This document shows positions 42,995-51,589 of a stretch of 64,000 bases of DNA, in pieces. The stretch is taken from the NCBI GenBank assembly GCA_017456905.1, contig JAFTIL010000017.1, positions 1-64,000 of the forward strand, written 5' to 3'. A program made the position numbers and the translations under genes. Under the pieces are notes generated by a model. That model made no database searches. It was not told the DNA's origin and worked only from the letters and a program-made list of their open reading frames with translations. Numbering within the stretch: position 1 is the stretch's first letter; each line of letters begins with the position of its first letter. Origin of the DNA: Clostridia bacterium (lineage in GTDB: Bacteria; Bacillota; Clostridia; Oscillospirales; CAG-272).

Positions 42995-44467
42995 ATGAAA
43001 AAACTGATGAAAAGAGCCATCAGCGGACTTCTTGTCGCCGTGCTCATTCTGCCCCTTGCGCTGGGGCTGACCTCGTGTTCTGAGGGTTTCCGTCTCAACT
43101 GCATGGATGAGCATGAGCGCGCGGCGGAGTTTATGAACGTGCTGAATATGAACATGGGCCAACAAGATAGTTATACCGCGGTAACAGAAAACGAGTTGCT
43201 TTTTGAAACCTACGGCGTAGAAATGAGTATCAAGGGAACGATGACCTCCCTCGTCGTGTACGGTGAAAATCCCGAAGACTATTTTATCCACGAGGAGACT
43301 CACAGTGTCATGACCATGGGAGACGAGTCCGAAGAAATGACGATCATCGAGGGTTTTGCCGACGGTAAAATGTTTTCTTTCTACGACACGGACAAGCAGA
43401 AGGCCATCAAGCTGTGGTCGCCCCTGACCGCAGAAGATCACGTCGCTCACGAGAGGGAGATCAGTGGCGTGGAAAGCGTGGACGATAACGATATGGTGGA
43501 AACGGCCGCTACCCGTACCTGTGTACAGAACGAGGATAAGACCTGGACGGCCACGTATACCGATTACTCCGAAAAAGGTTTGGATTATTTCAGAGGTAAT
43601 TTGGGCGGTGTGGAGACCATGCTGTCCTATGCGACTTTGACCGACGTGGTTCTGACCATGCACGCGACCGAGGATCTTTATCCGACCACCATGGAAATGA
43701 CCTTCGAGTTTGAACTTTCCAAGGATGCCGAGGCAGGAGCTGAGCTCCCCACCTTCGTTGCCAAAGTGACCTATCAGGATATTGGCACCACGAAAGCCAT
43801 TGAAATGGACTTCACGGGATACAAGGAGGTGGCGGATCTTCGGGTCGGTGCCATCATGGAAAAATCCTTGCTGGATTTCATAGACGCAGATCAAGCTGAA
43901 TTCAAGGTGAACGTGTCCCAAAGAGCAACCTACAACGGAAAGACCGAAGGATATGCTGAAAGCAACGAGGGGCGCTTTGAAGTGACTTCTCAGGGGTATA
44001 CCTTTGATATTCAATCCGAAATCGGAGACGAGAAATATACCCTGCGTTACCGTGACGGTGTCCGTCGTGTTATGGACGAAAAGGGCAAGGAAATGGGGCA
44101 GGATGAGTTCACGGATGCTGAGGCCGAAGCATTTATCAGATCCCTTCTGGATCCTGCCTCCTTCAGCAGCACCATGGTGATGGATATGGAAAAGGACGAG
44201 ATCCTCAGCAAAAACGGAAAATCCGTTTATCATCTGACGCTGCAGACGCCCGATCTGACTGAGTATGAGGATATGCTGGGGGGGATCCGTTTGTCGGGCG
44301 AATGTAAAGCCAAGGTCACCATCGAGAATGGAAGAATGACCCAGCAGACCGTGACCCTAACCATGACCAGTCGCGAAGGCCTGGAATTTGTGGTGACGCA
44401 TAAGTGCTATTATAATAGCTTTTCAAATGCCCAAGGCAACGCCGGCGACGTGGCGTCCGATATGTAA
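42995..44467 (+). CDS. Lipoprotein of unknown function, paralogue B
   Basis: 490 aa, alignable end to end with the preceding gene by eye: signal GLLVAVLILPLALGLTSCSE, then ATRTCVQNEDKTWTATYTDY, LLDPASFSSTMVMDMEKDEI and VTIENGRMTQQ. Identity looks well below half at protein level, so the duplication is old. ATG 42995 follows GAAAGGAGTATCACTC; the TTG at 42977 would place the ribosome binding site inside the gene. A bidirectional terminator follows. Confidence 0.8.
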   Translation: MKKLMKRAISGLLVAVLILPLALGLTSCSEGFRLNCMDEHERAAEFMNVLNMNMGQQDSYTAVTENELLFETYGVEMSIKGTMTSLVVYGENPEDYFIHEETHSVMTMGDESEEMTIIEGFADGKMFSFYDTDKQKAIKLWSPLTAEDHVAHEREISGVESVDDNDMVETAATRTCVQNEDKTWTATYTDYSEKGLDYFRGNLGGVETMLSYATLTDVVLTMHATEDLYPTTMEMTFEFELSKDAEAGAELPTFVAKVTYQDIGTTKAIEMDFTGYKEVADLRVGAIMEKSLLDFIDADQAEFKVNVSQRATYNGKTEGYAESNEGRFEVTSQGYTFDIQSEIGDEKYTLRYRDGVRRVMDEKGKEMGQDEFTDAEAEAFIRSLLDPASFSSTMVMDMEKDEILSKNGKSVYHLTLQTPDLTEYEDMLGGIRLSGECKAKVTIENGRMTQQTVTLTMTSREGLEFVVTHKCYYNSFSNAQGNAGDVASDM

Positions 44468-44488
44468 AAAATTATCAAATGATATAGA

Positions 44489-44523
44489 AACGGCACTTCC
44501 TTCATTCGAAGGAAGTGCCGTTG
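44489..44523. terminator. Bidirectional terminator
   Basis: AACGGCACTTCCTTC-attc-GAAGGAAGTGCCGTT, a near-perfect stem, between the lipoprotein pair and the convergent LRR gene. Confidence 0.88.
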
Positions 44524-44527
44524 TGAT

Positions 44528-47017
44528 TTATTTGAGGATCTCCACACCCTTGGGGATCTCCATGTCCTCGTAAGCGGGGCATTTGTTGAAGGAGTCGTCG
44601 TACATGGATTTCAGCGTGGTCGGGAGATTTACCTCCACCAGCTTGGTGCAGTACGAAAATGCACTGTCCCCGATGGCCTCACAGCCTTCGGGAAGGGTGA
44701 TGACATAAAGATTGGTGCAACCGTAAAAGGCATATTCACCTACCGCCTTAAAGGGACGGTCGAAGGCGAGGATATTTTGACCGTTACCCCAGACGAGGGT
44801 CTCGGTCATAGCGTCCACAAGAGAGCCGCTGGAGAGATAGAAGTGCGGATTGTCCTCCGATAGGGTAACGGTCTCAATGGTCTTCGGCAGAGAATTGTGG
44901 CAGACTTCTGCAAGCCCGCTGCCGATGTGAAGCTTTTGGATGCTTGAGAAGGTGACCTGACCCAGCGTGACAAGGCTGTTGGGGAAAATAACCTCGTTCA
45001 GCTTTTTGCAGTCGAAAAACGCGCCGTATTCAATGGTTTGCAGACCTTCTTTGAAGATCACATTGTGCAGGGTGTTACAGCCGTCGAAGCACGAAACGGG
45101 AATGGTCTTTATTTTACTGCTGAACTCCACAGTCTCCAGAGATGTGCAGCCCGAAAAGGCGGAGTTTCCCAGAATTGACACGGCTTCGGGCATAACGACC
45201 GTCGTGATCTTGGCGCATCCCTCAAAGGCAGATTCTGCGATGGTTTTCAGTTGCGTAGCGGTTTCATCCCATGGTACAGCTTGCAGGTTACGGCAGGAGA
45301 GGAAGGCCTTGGCGGACACCCCCTTGAGGGAGGGCATGGGTTCTACCGTCAAAAGCCCTGTGCAACCGCTGAAAGCGCTGGCTCCGATCCACTCGATGCC
45401 GGCACCGCCATAGACACGGGTCAGCTTGGTGCATTCCGAAAACGCACCTTCACCGATGCTCGTCAGGGCTGCAGGCAGAGTCAGCTCACAGAGATTCGTG
45501 TTGTTGGCAAAGGCATTTTTTTCAATGCGAACGACGGAATCGGGAATGACTAAAGTCTGCTGTGTATAACAGCCTGCAAAGGCACTCTCGCCAATCTCCA
45601 AAAGTGTGCCGTCGGTGGGAAGGACGGTGTTCTTGTTAGCCAGGATGATCTTCGTGCCTTCTTTGTTGTAAAACGTGCCGTCCTCGCGGAGAGAGAAATA
45701 GGGATTTTCTTCATCAAGAGTGATGGTCACACCCGTGGGCAGATTGGCTAAGGTTTGTGCCTTTTTGCCGAGATGAAGGGTCTTGAGCTTTTTGCAACCG
45801 TTGAAGGCAAACTTGTCAATGGAGGTGACACCTTCAAGGTTGATGGTCACCAAATTCTTGCAGTTCCAAAATGCGTAATGGAGCACCTTGCCGCCTGTGA
45901 CGGTGACTTCTTTGAGGGAAGGCGGGACGGTAGTTTCATTTTGATCGTGATAATGTGCGCCGAAAATGGTACCCAAATGCCCGTCGTCGTTTTCGTTGAT
46001 GGCATATCCCAAGAAGGGAATTGTCAGCTTTTCAAGGTTATCCCAGCCGGAGAAGGCGCTTCCGCCGATCTCTTTGATGCAGTCGGGAATCACCAGCTCT
46101 TTGTAAAGATCCAATCCCGAAAAGGCACCCCGTCCGATGGCGGTGATCGAGCCGTCATTTGGGATGACTGCCCCTGCGCCGGCCGCTACGATCTTTTTGT
46201 TTGCTTTATTGATCAGGCAGTTGTTTTCTACGTAGAAGAAAGGATTATTCTCATCAATGATGATGTTTTTGAGGGATATGCAACCGTTGAAGGCAAAGGC
46301 TTCCACCTCCTTCAATTCGGCGGGGAGATAAACGGTTTCCAGATAGTCGCAACTACCGAAAATGCCCTCGAACAGCTTGGTTGTACCGGAGGAAAGATAA
46401 AGGGTGGTCAGGTTTTTCTTGCTTTCCTCATCCAGTAGCCAGCCAAAGTTCCGATCCAGATAGCTGTTGGCGACAAGAGAATTGAGGGACAGGCGGAGGG
46501 TTTTCAGGTTGGGACAGCCTCCGATTGCAGAGTTCGAGACGTAGATCGAGTCGGGGATGGTCAGGTCGGTCAGGGTATCGGAATCCTTGATGGCACCGCT
46601 TCTGATCCATTTGACAGGGGCGCCGTTATAGGTATCGGGGATGGTCAGCACTGCGGGCAATGTACCTTGGGTGCCGTAAATCTCATATGATACCCCGGAG
46701 GCGAGGGACTCTTGCTTAGAAAACAGAAAGAGTGCGGTGGTGTCAGACCCGCAAAGGGTACAGAGACCGTCTTCAAAGACATGATCACAGATCGTGACCT
46801 CGGAAGTTTCCGTCTCGTCGTTGTCTTCCGTAGGTGTTTCGTCTGTGACGTCATCGGGGGCATCAGTAGGGGGGACACTCTCGTCTTGTGTGACTGTGCC
46901 CGAATCTTGGGAGTCGGTAGCGGATGGATTTTTTACTGAATCGTCTCTGTCACAGGAGACAGCAAACATCAGCAGAAGCGAACTGAGGACAACGGTTATC
47001 AAAATTTTGATTTTCAT
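44528..47017 (-). CDS. BspA-like leucine-rich repeat lipoprotein, 829 aa
   Basis: Signal peptide MKIKILITVVLSSLLLMFAV with lipobox Cys at about 22. A Thr/Glu/Asp linker (25-75) is followed by a short Cys segment (CDHVFEDGLCTLCGS) and then about 25 LRR_5 units of the type IPDSVVRIEKNAFANNTNLC and FSGCTSLETVEF, continuing to the end. Some units are replaced by ITLDEENPYFSLREDGTFYN, a pattern also known in BspA proteins. Likely surface-anchored and involved in adhesion or protein binding. It faces the lipoprotein pair across a shared terminator. Confidence 0.9.
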   Translation of the reverse strand: MKIKILITVVLSSLLLMFAVSCDRDDSVKNPSATDSQDSGTVTQDESVPPTDAPDDVTDETPTEDNDETETSEVTICDHVFEDGLCTLCGSDTTALFLFSKQESLASGVSYEIYGTQGTLPAVLTIPDTYNGAPVKWIRSGAIKDSDTLTDLTIPDSIYVSNSAIGGCPNLKTLRLSLNSLVANSYLDRNFGWLLDEESKKNLTTLYLSSGTTKLFEGIFGSCDYLETVYLPAELKEVEAFAFNGCISLKNIIIDENNPFFYVENNCLINKANKKIVAAGAGAVIPNDGSITAIGRGAFSGLDLYKELVIPDCIKEIGGSAFSGWDNLEKLTIPFLGYAINENDDGHLGTIFGAHYHDQNETTVPPSLKEVTVTGGKVLHYAFWNCKNLVTINLEGVTSIDKFAFNGCKKLKTLHLGKKAQTLANLPTGVTITLDEENPYFSLREDGTFYNKEGTKIILANKNTVLPTDGTLLEIGESAFAGCYTQQTLVIPDSVVRIEKNAFANNTNLCELTLPAALTSIGEGAFSECTKLTRVYGGAGIEWIGASAFSGCTGLLTVEPMPSLKGVSAKAFLSCRNLQAVPWDETATQLKTIAESAFEGCAKITTVVMPEAVSILGNSAFSGCTSLETVEFSSKIKTIPVSCFDGCNTLHNVIFKEGLQTIEYGAFFDCKKLNEVIFPNSLVTLGQVTFSSIQKLHIGSGLAEVCHNSLPKTIETVTLSEDNPHFYLSSGSLVDAMTETLVWGNGQNILAFDRPFKAVGEYAFYGCTNLYVITLPEGCEAIGDSAFSYCTKLVEVNLPTTLKSMYDDSFNKCPAYEDMEIPKGVEILK

Positions 47018-47111
47018 ATGGCTTGTTTCCTTTCTTTGGGGGTATGGTCTGTGCTTATCTTTACAGACGATACCTCGGAGGAAATCTTACAATTTTTTTG
47101 AAAAAAGTTGA

Positions 47112-47150
47112 AAAATTTTTGCCCTTTCCCGAACAAACGTGGGAAAGGGC
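47112..47150 (-). terminator. Terminator of the PHP-MutS-Lrp-aminotransferase operon
   Basis: Minus-strand GCCCTTTCCCacgtttgttcGGGAAAGGGC followed by AAAAATTTTT. It lies 12 bases beyond the aminotransferase stop. Confidence 0.9.
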
Positions 47151-47162
47151 GGTGACGGGGGA

Positions 47163-48341
47163 TCATCCCCGTAATTTTTTCGTAAAGGTCTCCATACGTT
47201 CCAAAGCTTGGTTGATGTGTTTGATGGAGTAGGCGTAGGAAATACGGGCGAAGCCCTCACCGCCGGCGCCAAAGGCGGTGCCGGGGACGATGGCGCATTT
47301 ATGTTCGTAGAGCAGGCGCTCGCAAAATTCCTCGCTGGAAAGTCCGAATTTGCCGATCTCGGGATAGATATAGAAGGCACCCTCGGGCTCAAAGGAATCA
47401 ATGCCAATGCTTTTGAGACCGTTGTAAATATGATGACGGCGGCGGTCGTACTCGGCGGTCATCATGGCCACGTCCTCATCGCCGTTCTTCAGTGCCTCAA
47501 TGGCGGCGAGCTGGGCGGTGGTGGGGGCGCACATGATGGCGTACTGGTGGATCTTAAGCATCTGCTTTGCCAGAGGTGCGGGAGCGCAGAGATAACCCAG
47601 ACGCCAGCCGGTCATAGCGTAGGCCTTGGAAAATCCGCTGGCGATGATGGTGCGCTCCCTCATCCCCGGCAGGGAGGCGATGGACACGTGGCGCTTGCCG
47701 TAGGTCAGCTCGCCGTAGATCTCGTCGGACAGGACGATGATCTGCTTTTCTCGCAGAATTTGCGCAATCTTTTTCAGATCTTCGGCGTCCATGATGGCGC
47801 CTGTGGGATTGTTGGGATAGGCCAACACCAGCATTTTTGTCTTTTCAGTGATGGCGGCTTCCAAAAGCTCGGGGGTCAGCTTGAATTTATCCTCGTTTCT
47901 TGTTTCCACAATGACAGGAACGCCGCCTGCCATGCGGGCCAGGGGCTCATAGCAAACGAAGCAGGGTGTGGGGATGATGACCTCGTCTCCGGGGGCCAAA
48001 AGGGTACGCATGGCGATGTCAATGGCCTCGGAGCCGCCCACGGTGACGATGACCTCGCGGAGAGGGTCATAGGACAACCCAAAACGGCGGGTCATGTAGG
48101 CGTCGATCTCTTTGCGAAGCTCTAAGGTGCCTGCGTTGGAGGTATAGTAGGTCTTGCCTTTTTCCAGACTTTCAATGCCTGCCTCGCGGATGTGCCAGGG
48201 CGTCACGAAGTCAGGCTGACCCACCGTGAGACCGATGACGTCGTGCATGGTCTCCAGTATATCAAAGAATTTGCGTATGCCCGAGGGTGGCATATCCACC
48301 ACGTGGCGAGGCAGTACGCGGTCGTAGTCTATCTGTGCCAT
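47163..48341 (-). CDS. PLP-dependent class I/II aminotransferase
   Basis: 392 aa, fold type I. The PLP lysine is K239 in SGFSKAYAMTGWRLGY; YPNNPTGAIM and the C-terminal Arg in GEGFARISYA are also visible. It resembles the aspartate/aromatic or PatA-type aminotransferases of Firmicutes. The start overlaps the Lrp gene stop by one base (TGATG), so the two are coupled. Pairing with an Lrp regulator suggests that the Lrp protein senses an amino acid made or used by this enzyme. Confidence 0.92.
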   Translation of the reverse strand: MAQIDYDRVLPRHVVDMPPSGIRKFFDILETMHDVIGLTVGQPDFVTPWHIREAGIESLEKGKTYYTSNAGTLELRKEIDAYMTRRFGLSYDPLREVIVTVGGSEAIDIAMRTLLAPGDEVIIPTPCFVCYEPLARMAGGVPVIVETRNEDKFKLTPELLEAAITEKTKMLVLAYPNNPTGAIMDAEDLKKIAQILREKQIIVLSDEIYGELTYGKRHVSIASLPGMRERTIIASGFSKAYAMTGWRLGYLCAPAPLAKQMLKIHQYAIMCAPTTAQLAAIEALKNGDEDVAMMTAEYDRRRHHIYNGLKSIGIDSFEPEGAFYIYPEIGKFGLSSEEFCERLLYEHKCAIVPGTAFGAGGEGFARISYAYSIKHINQALERMETFTKKLRG

Positions 48342-48817
48342 CAGTTACAGTTTCCTCTCTCGTCGATCTCTTCAGCACCGTAGATGACACCCTTGTCTTT
48401 ATATTTACGCAGAACGAAATGGGTGGCGGTGGAAATAACGGCATCAATGGGTGCCAGCTTTTGTGCCACGAAGTAGGCAACCTCCTTCATGGTGCGGCCC
48501 TCTATGAGCAGGCACAGGTCAAAACCGCCCGACATGAGGTAAACGCTCTGCACCTCGGGGTAGTTGTAGATCTTTTCGGCGATGCGGTCAAAGCCTCGGT
48601 CGCGTTGAGGGGTCATTTTGACCTCGATCATAGCGGTGACATACTCGCGGTCGGTCTTGTCCCAGTCCACGAGGGTCTTGTAGCCTACGATCACACCTTC
48701 GGATTCGTATTTTTGAATGAGCGCACGGATGTCACCCTCTTCCTTGTTCATCATGACCGCCAGCTCGGCGGGAGTCAGGGTGGCGTTATCTTCCAAAATT
48801 TTCAACAGCTTATCCAT
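48341..48817 (-). CDS. Lrp/AsnC family transcriptional regulator
   Basis: 158 aa. The N-terminal helix-turn-helix (LLKILEDNATLTPAELAVMM) is followed by the ligand-binding RAM domain (TAMIEVKMTPQRDRGFDRIA, VYLMSGGFDLCLLIEG). Such proteins bind amino acids and regulate their metabolism. It is coupled to the aminotransferase by a one-base overlap and lies 20 bases after the MutS-like gene. Confidence 0.93.
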   Translation of the reverse strand: MDKLLKILEDNATLTPAELAVMMNKEEGDIRALIQKYESEGVIVGYKTLVDWDKTDREYVTAMIEVKMTPQRDRGFDRIAEKIYNYPEVQSVYLMSGGFDLCLLIEGRTMKEVAYFVAQKLAPIDAVISTATHFVLRKYKDKGVIYGAEEIDERGNCN

Positions 48818-48837
48818 ATTTGGTTCCTCTACTTTTC

Positions 48838-50460
48838 TTACTTGATTTTCTTCATAATACTCTCATAGGTCAAGCCATATCTCTCGGCAATATCTCTTGC
48901 ATAGGATTTGCCGTCGGGTTTGGCGCGAACGATCTTGAAGGAGCGCTTGCCCTCGCCCAGAATGCCCGCCACCAGAGTGTCGATGCGAACGCCACCCGAG
49001 GAAAGGGCTTGCTGATTGATTCGGTCAAGCTCGGCCGCTAGCTCGTGCAGGTGGGTGGAGAAGAGACAGCGGCAACCCACGTGGGCAAGACCTGTCAGCA
49101 CCTCTGCGGCAATGTAGGAGGCCTCGTAGGAGCCCGTCGATGACAGAGACTCATCCAAAAGCACCAGACTTTGGGAGGTCACCACGTCGAAGATCTCGCC
49201 GAGACGAGCACATTCCTCGCCCAGACGGCCCTTGTCAATGGTGTCATCGGCACCCGTGGGGAAGTGGGTGTAAATACCGTCGGCGGGGCTGATCTCGCAG
49301 GTCTTGGCGGGGAGATACATACCCAACTGTAACATCACTTGGCAAAGTCCGATGGCGCAGGTGATGACCGATTTACCGCCGCGGTTGGGGCCTGTCAGTA
49401 CGTAAATGAGCGCGTTTTCGGGGGTCGTGTCCATGACCACGTCGTTGGGAACGACCTCTTCCCCCTCGGCCAGCTTCAGGGCCACGGCGGGATTGTATAG
49501 CTCCGATGCTCTGAACACCCGCGCTTCGGCAGGGAAGAGGGTAGGGGAGCACAAAGGACAACCACGATCCAAAAGGCTCTGCTGGAGCTGAGTGCCCTTG
49601 ACGATAAACTCGATCTCGGGCATGAGGGAGAGCAGAAATTCCGTATTGTCCAACACGTAGCTCTGCACGATCTTCTTCCAGGAGCGCAGCGAAGAGCGAT
49701 ACACATCGTTGATGGCGGAGTTGAAGGCCAAGGACAGGGCGGTTTTCTGATTGTCGGATTGCTTCTTGCCAAAGGGAACGAGCTGAGCGATGCAGGTGTA
49801 CTCGTCGTCCTTGAAGTTGAGACGCAGAATCTTGTCCAGGGTCTCGCCCGAGCGGAAGGGCTTGGCGTTGACCGACAGCACACCCGCCTGCGCAGGTCGG
49901 AGCTGTGCGTCCAGATTAACGCCGATGGTCACGCTGCGGATCTCGCGTACCCGCTGGGTCAGCTCGGTGAGCTTTTTGTTCAGCTCAGCGTAGTATTCGG
50001 ACTCGGCGAGCTCGATAACGCAATCGCAGAGACGGCGGAAGGCGGTTCCTTTGATACCGTCACGGGCGGCTACCATACCCTTGTGGAGGATGTCTACACA
50101 GGTGATGTAAAGCTCGATCTCTGTCATACTGGAAAGATAGGAGGCGGTATCCTCACCGCCTGCATCCTGCTCCAGACGGCGCAACTCGGTGATGTCCTGC
50201 AGGACGGGAACAAGGCGGCGGAGCGTATCTGCCAGCACAGGATTGTTCAGCATATCCGAAAAGGTCTCGTTTCGGTAAGCGATGACTGCAGGATCGGTGG
50301 TGAAAAACTCCGACAGTGGAGTGGCTTTGGGATTAAAGATCTCAAGCATCCCAAGCTCCTGCAGGGTATACATATCAATATCGGGAACGTTCTTGCCCGA
50401 CAGATGTGCTCGTTGAGTCTCACCATCGGGATAAAGCAGGCTGAAATTTTCCAGTTTCAT
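48838..50460 (-). CDS. MutS-family ATPase without mismatch-recognition domain
   Basis: 540 aa, much shorter than MutS (about 850). The C-terminal third is the MutS ATPase domain: Walker A GPNRGGKS at 357-364, DESLSSTGSYEASYIAAEVL with the Walker B region, and FSTHLHEL. The first 340 residues are helical, like the clamp/lever region, with no N-terminal mismatch-binding motif and no Smr nuclease tail. Probably a MutS-related protein of unknown function. Setting in an amino-acid operon is unusual for repair. The ATG lacks a strong ribosome binding site beyond AAAGGGAGTC. Confidence 0.85.
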   Translation of the reverse strand: MKLENFSLLYPDGETQRAHLSGKNVPDIDMYTLQELGMLEIFNPKATPLSEFFTTDPAVIAYRNETFSDMLNNPVLADTLRRLVPVLQDITELRRLEQDAGGEDTASYLSSMTEIELYITCVDILHKGMVAARDGIKGTAFRRLCDCVIELAESEYYAELNKKLTELTQRVREIRSVTIGVNLDAQLRPAQAGVLSVNAKPFRSGETLDKILRLNFKDDEYTCIAQLVPFGKKQSDNQKTALSLAFNSAINDVYRSSLRSWKKIVQSYVLDNTEFLLSLMPEIEFIVKGTQLQQSLLDRGCPLCSPTLFPAEARVFRASELYNPAVALKLAEGEEVVPNDVVMDTTPENALIYVLTGPNRGGKSVITCAIGLCQVMLQLGMYLPAKTCEISPADGIYTHFPTGADDTIDKGRLGEECARLGEIFDVVTSQSLVLLDESLSSTGSYEASYIAAEVLTGLAHVGCRCLFSTHLHELAAELDRINQQALSSGGVRIDTLVAGILGEGKRSFKIVRAKPDGKSYARDIAERYGLTYESIMKKIK

Positions 50461-50543
50461 ATGTTTTGACTCCCTTTCTTTGCGGAAAGTGCGCGTTTTG
50501 TTTGAAAATAAACAAAATATTTATAAATTAACGAATTGTAGAA

Positions 50544-51362
50544 TTAAATAATACTGACCATGGCGTGTTGTCCGCCCTCCATGACCATTACCTCGGAGAA
50601 ACCCGCAGTCTGTAACAGGGCATAGCCCTTGCGGATGCACTTGCCCACGTTCTCGGGGCTGTGTGCGTCGGAGCCTACGGTGATAAGACGACCGCCCTGA
50701 TCCTTGTATAGCTTGAGAAGCTCCAGTGTGGGCATGGCGATACCCAGCCCCTTCCACAGAGTGGAGACGTTCAGTTCCAGCGCTATGTCTCGGCGGATCA
50801 GCTTTTGGTAGACCGCTGTGATCTTGTCGTAATGATGCTTGAAGTCAAAGGGCTTCTTGGCCAGCGTCACATAGCGGTGAATGTAGGTCAGATGTCCCAG
50901 GGTGTGAAGTCCGTCAAAGGATAGCATCTCTAATGTCTCGTCCAGCATCCGATTAAAGAGACTGTGCACGTGGGCCTCGGTCATCATATCGTAGCGAAGC
51001 ATACAGAAATCGGGGACGCTTGTGAGATTGTGGAGGGAGCCGATGACGAATTCGTAGGGGTGCTTTTTCAATACGGCTGCGGCCTCAGCGGGATACTGAT
51101 GGGCGTTGCCCAATTCGATGCCCAGAGACAGATGCAGCCGACCCGTATATTTTTCCTTGGCGGCGGCCATGGCCTCCCAGGCTTCGTCAGCGGCGTAGGG
51201 GGTGTAGATGCCCTCTACCTCCCCGTTGATATCGCAATGGTCGGTGATGGCCAAATGGCTGACTCCCGTTTCCAATGCGCGACGGCACAGGGCGTCGGGG
51301 GTGGCGTCGGGGGCACCATCAAAGGAGAATTTCGTATGGGTATGTAAATCGCAGATGATCAT
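50544..51362 (-). CDS. PHP-domain phosphatase, histidinol-phosphatase type
   Basis: 272 aa. PHP metal motifs: DLHTHTKFSFDG at 4-15, AITDHCD, GIELGNA, GSLHN, and the C-terminal TVGSDAHSPENVG. Related to HisK-type histidinol phosphatases that remove phosphate from L-histidinol phosphate. No his genes are near, so the substrate may be another phosphate ester. The only possible partner is the downstream operon, 83 bases away; it may be the first gene of it. The ATG follows TTTCTCGAGGTTTATC. Confidence 0.9.
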   Translation of the reverse strand: MIICDLHTHTKFSFDGAPDATPDALCRRALETGVSHLAITDHCDINGEVEGIYTPYAADEAWEAMAAAKEKYTGRLHLSLGIELGNAHQYPAEAAAVLKKHPYEFVIGSLHNLTSVPDFCMLRYDMMTEAHVHSLFNRMLDETLEMLSFDGLHTLGHLTYIHRYVTLAKKPFDFKHHYDKITAVYQKLIRRDIALELNVSTLWKGLGIAMPTLELLKLYKDQGGRLITVGSDAHSPENVGKCIRKGYALLQTAGFSEVMVMEGGQHAMVSII

Positions 51363-51514
51363 GATAAACCTCGAGAAAAAACATATATTCCATTATATTA
51401 TAGCACACTTCGGTGAATTTGTATAGGGGGTTGGAGAAAATTTTGAAATTTGTTCGTTTAGATTTGACCAACAACAATTTGTCGTTCCTGCTCCACAATT
51501 TTCTTCCCCACCTA

Positions 51515-51543
51515 TTGACAAAATCCTCCGTTGTAGGTATAAT
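51515..51543 (+). promoter_or_regulatory. Sigma-A promoter, perfect consensus
   Basis: TTGACA (51515-51520), 17 bases, TATAAT (51538-51543), 46 bases before the GH2 start. Confidence 0.85.
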
Positions 51544-51589
51544 AAGAACTGGTAATTTACCCCAAAATATCAAAAGAGAGGTTACAGAT

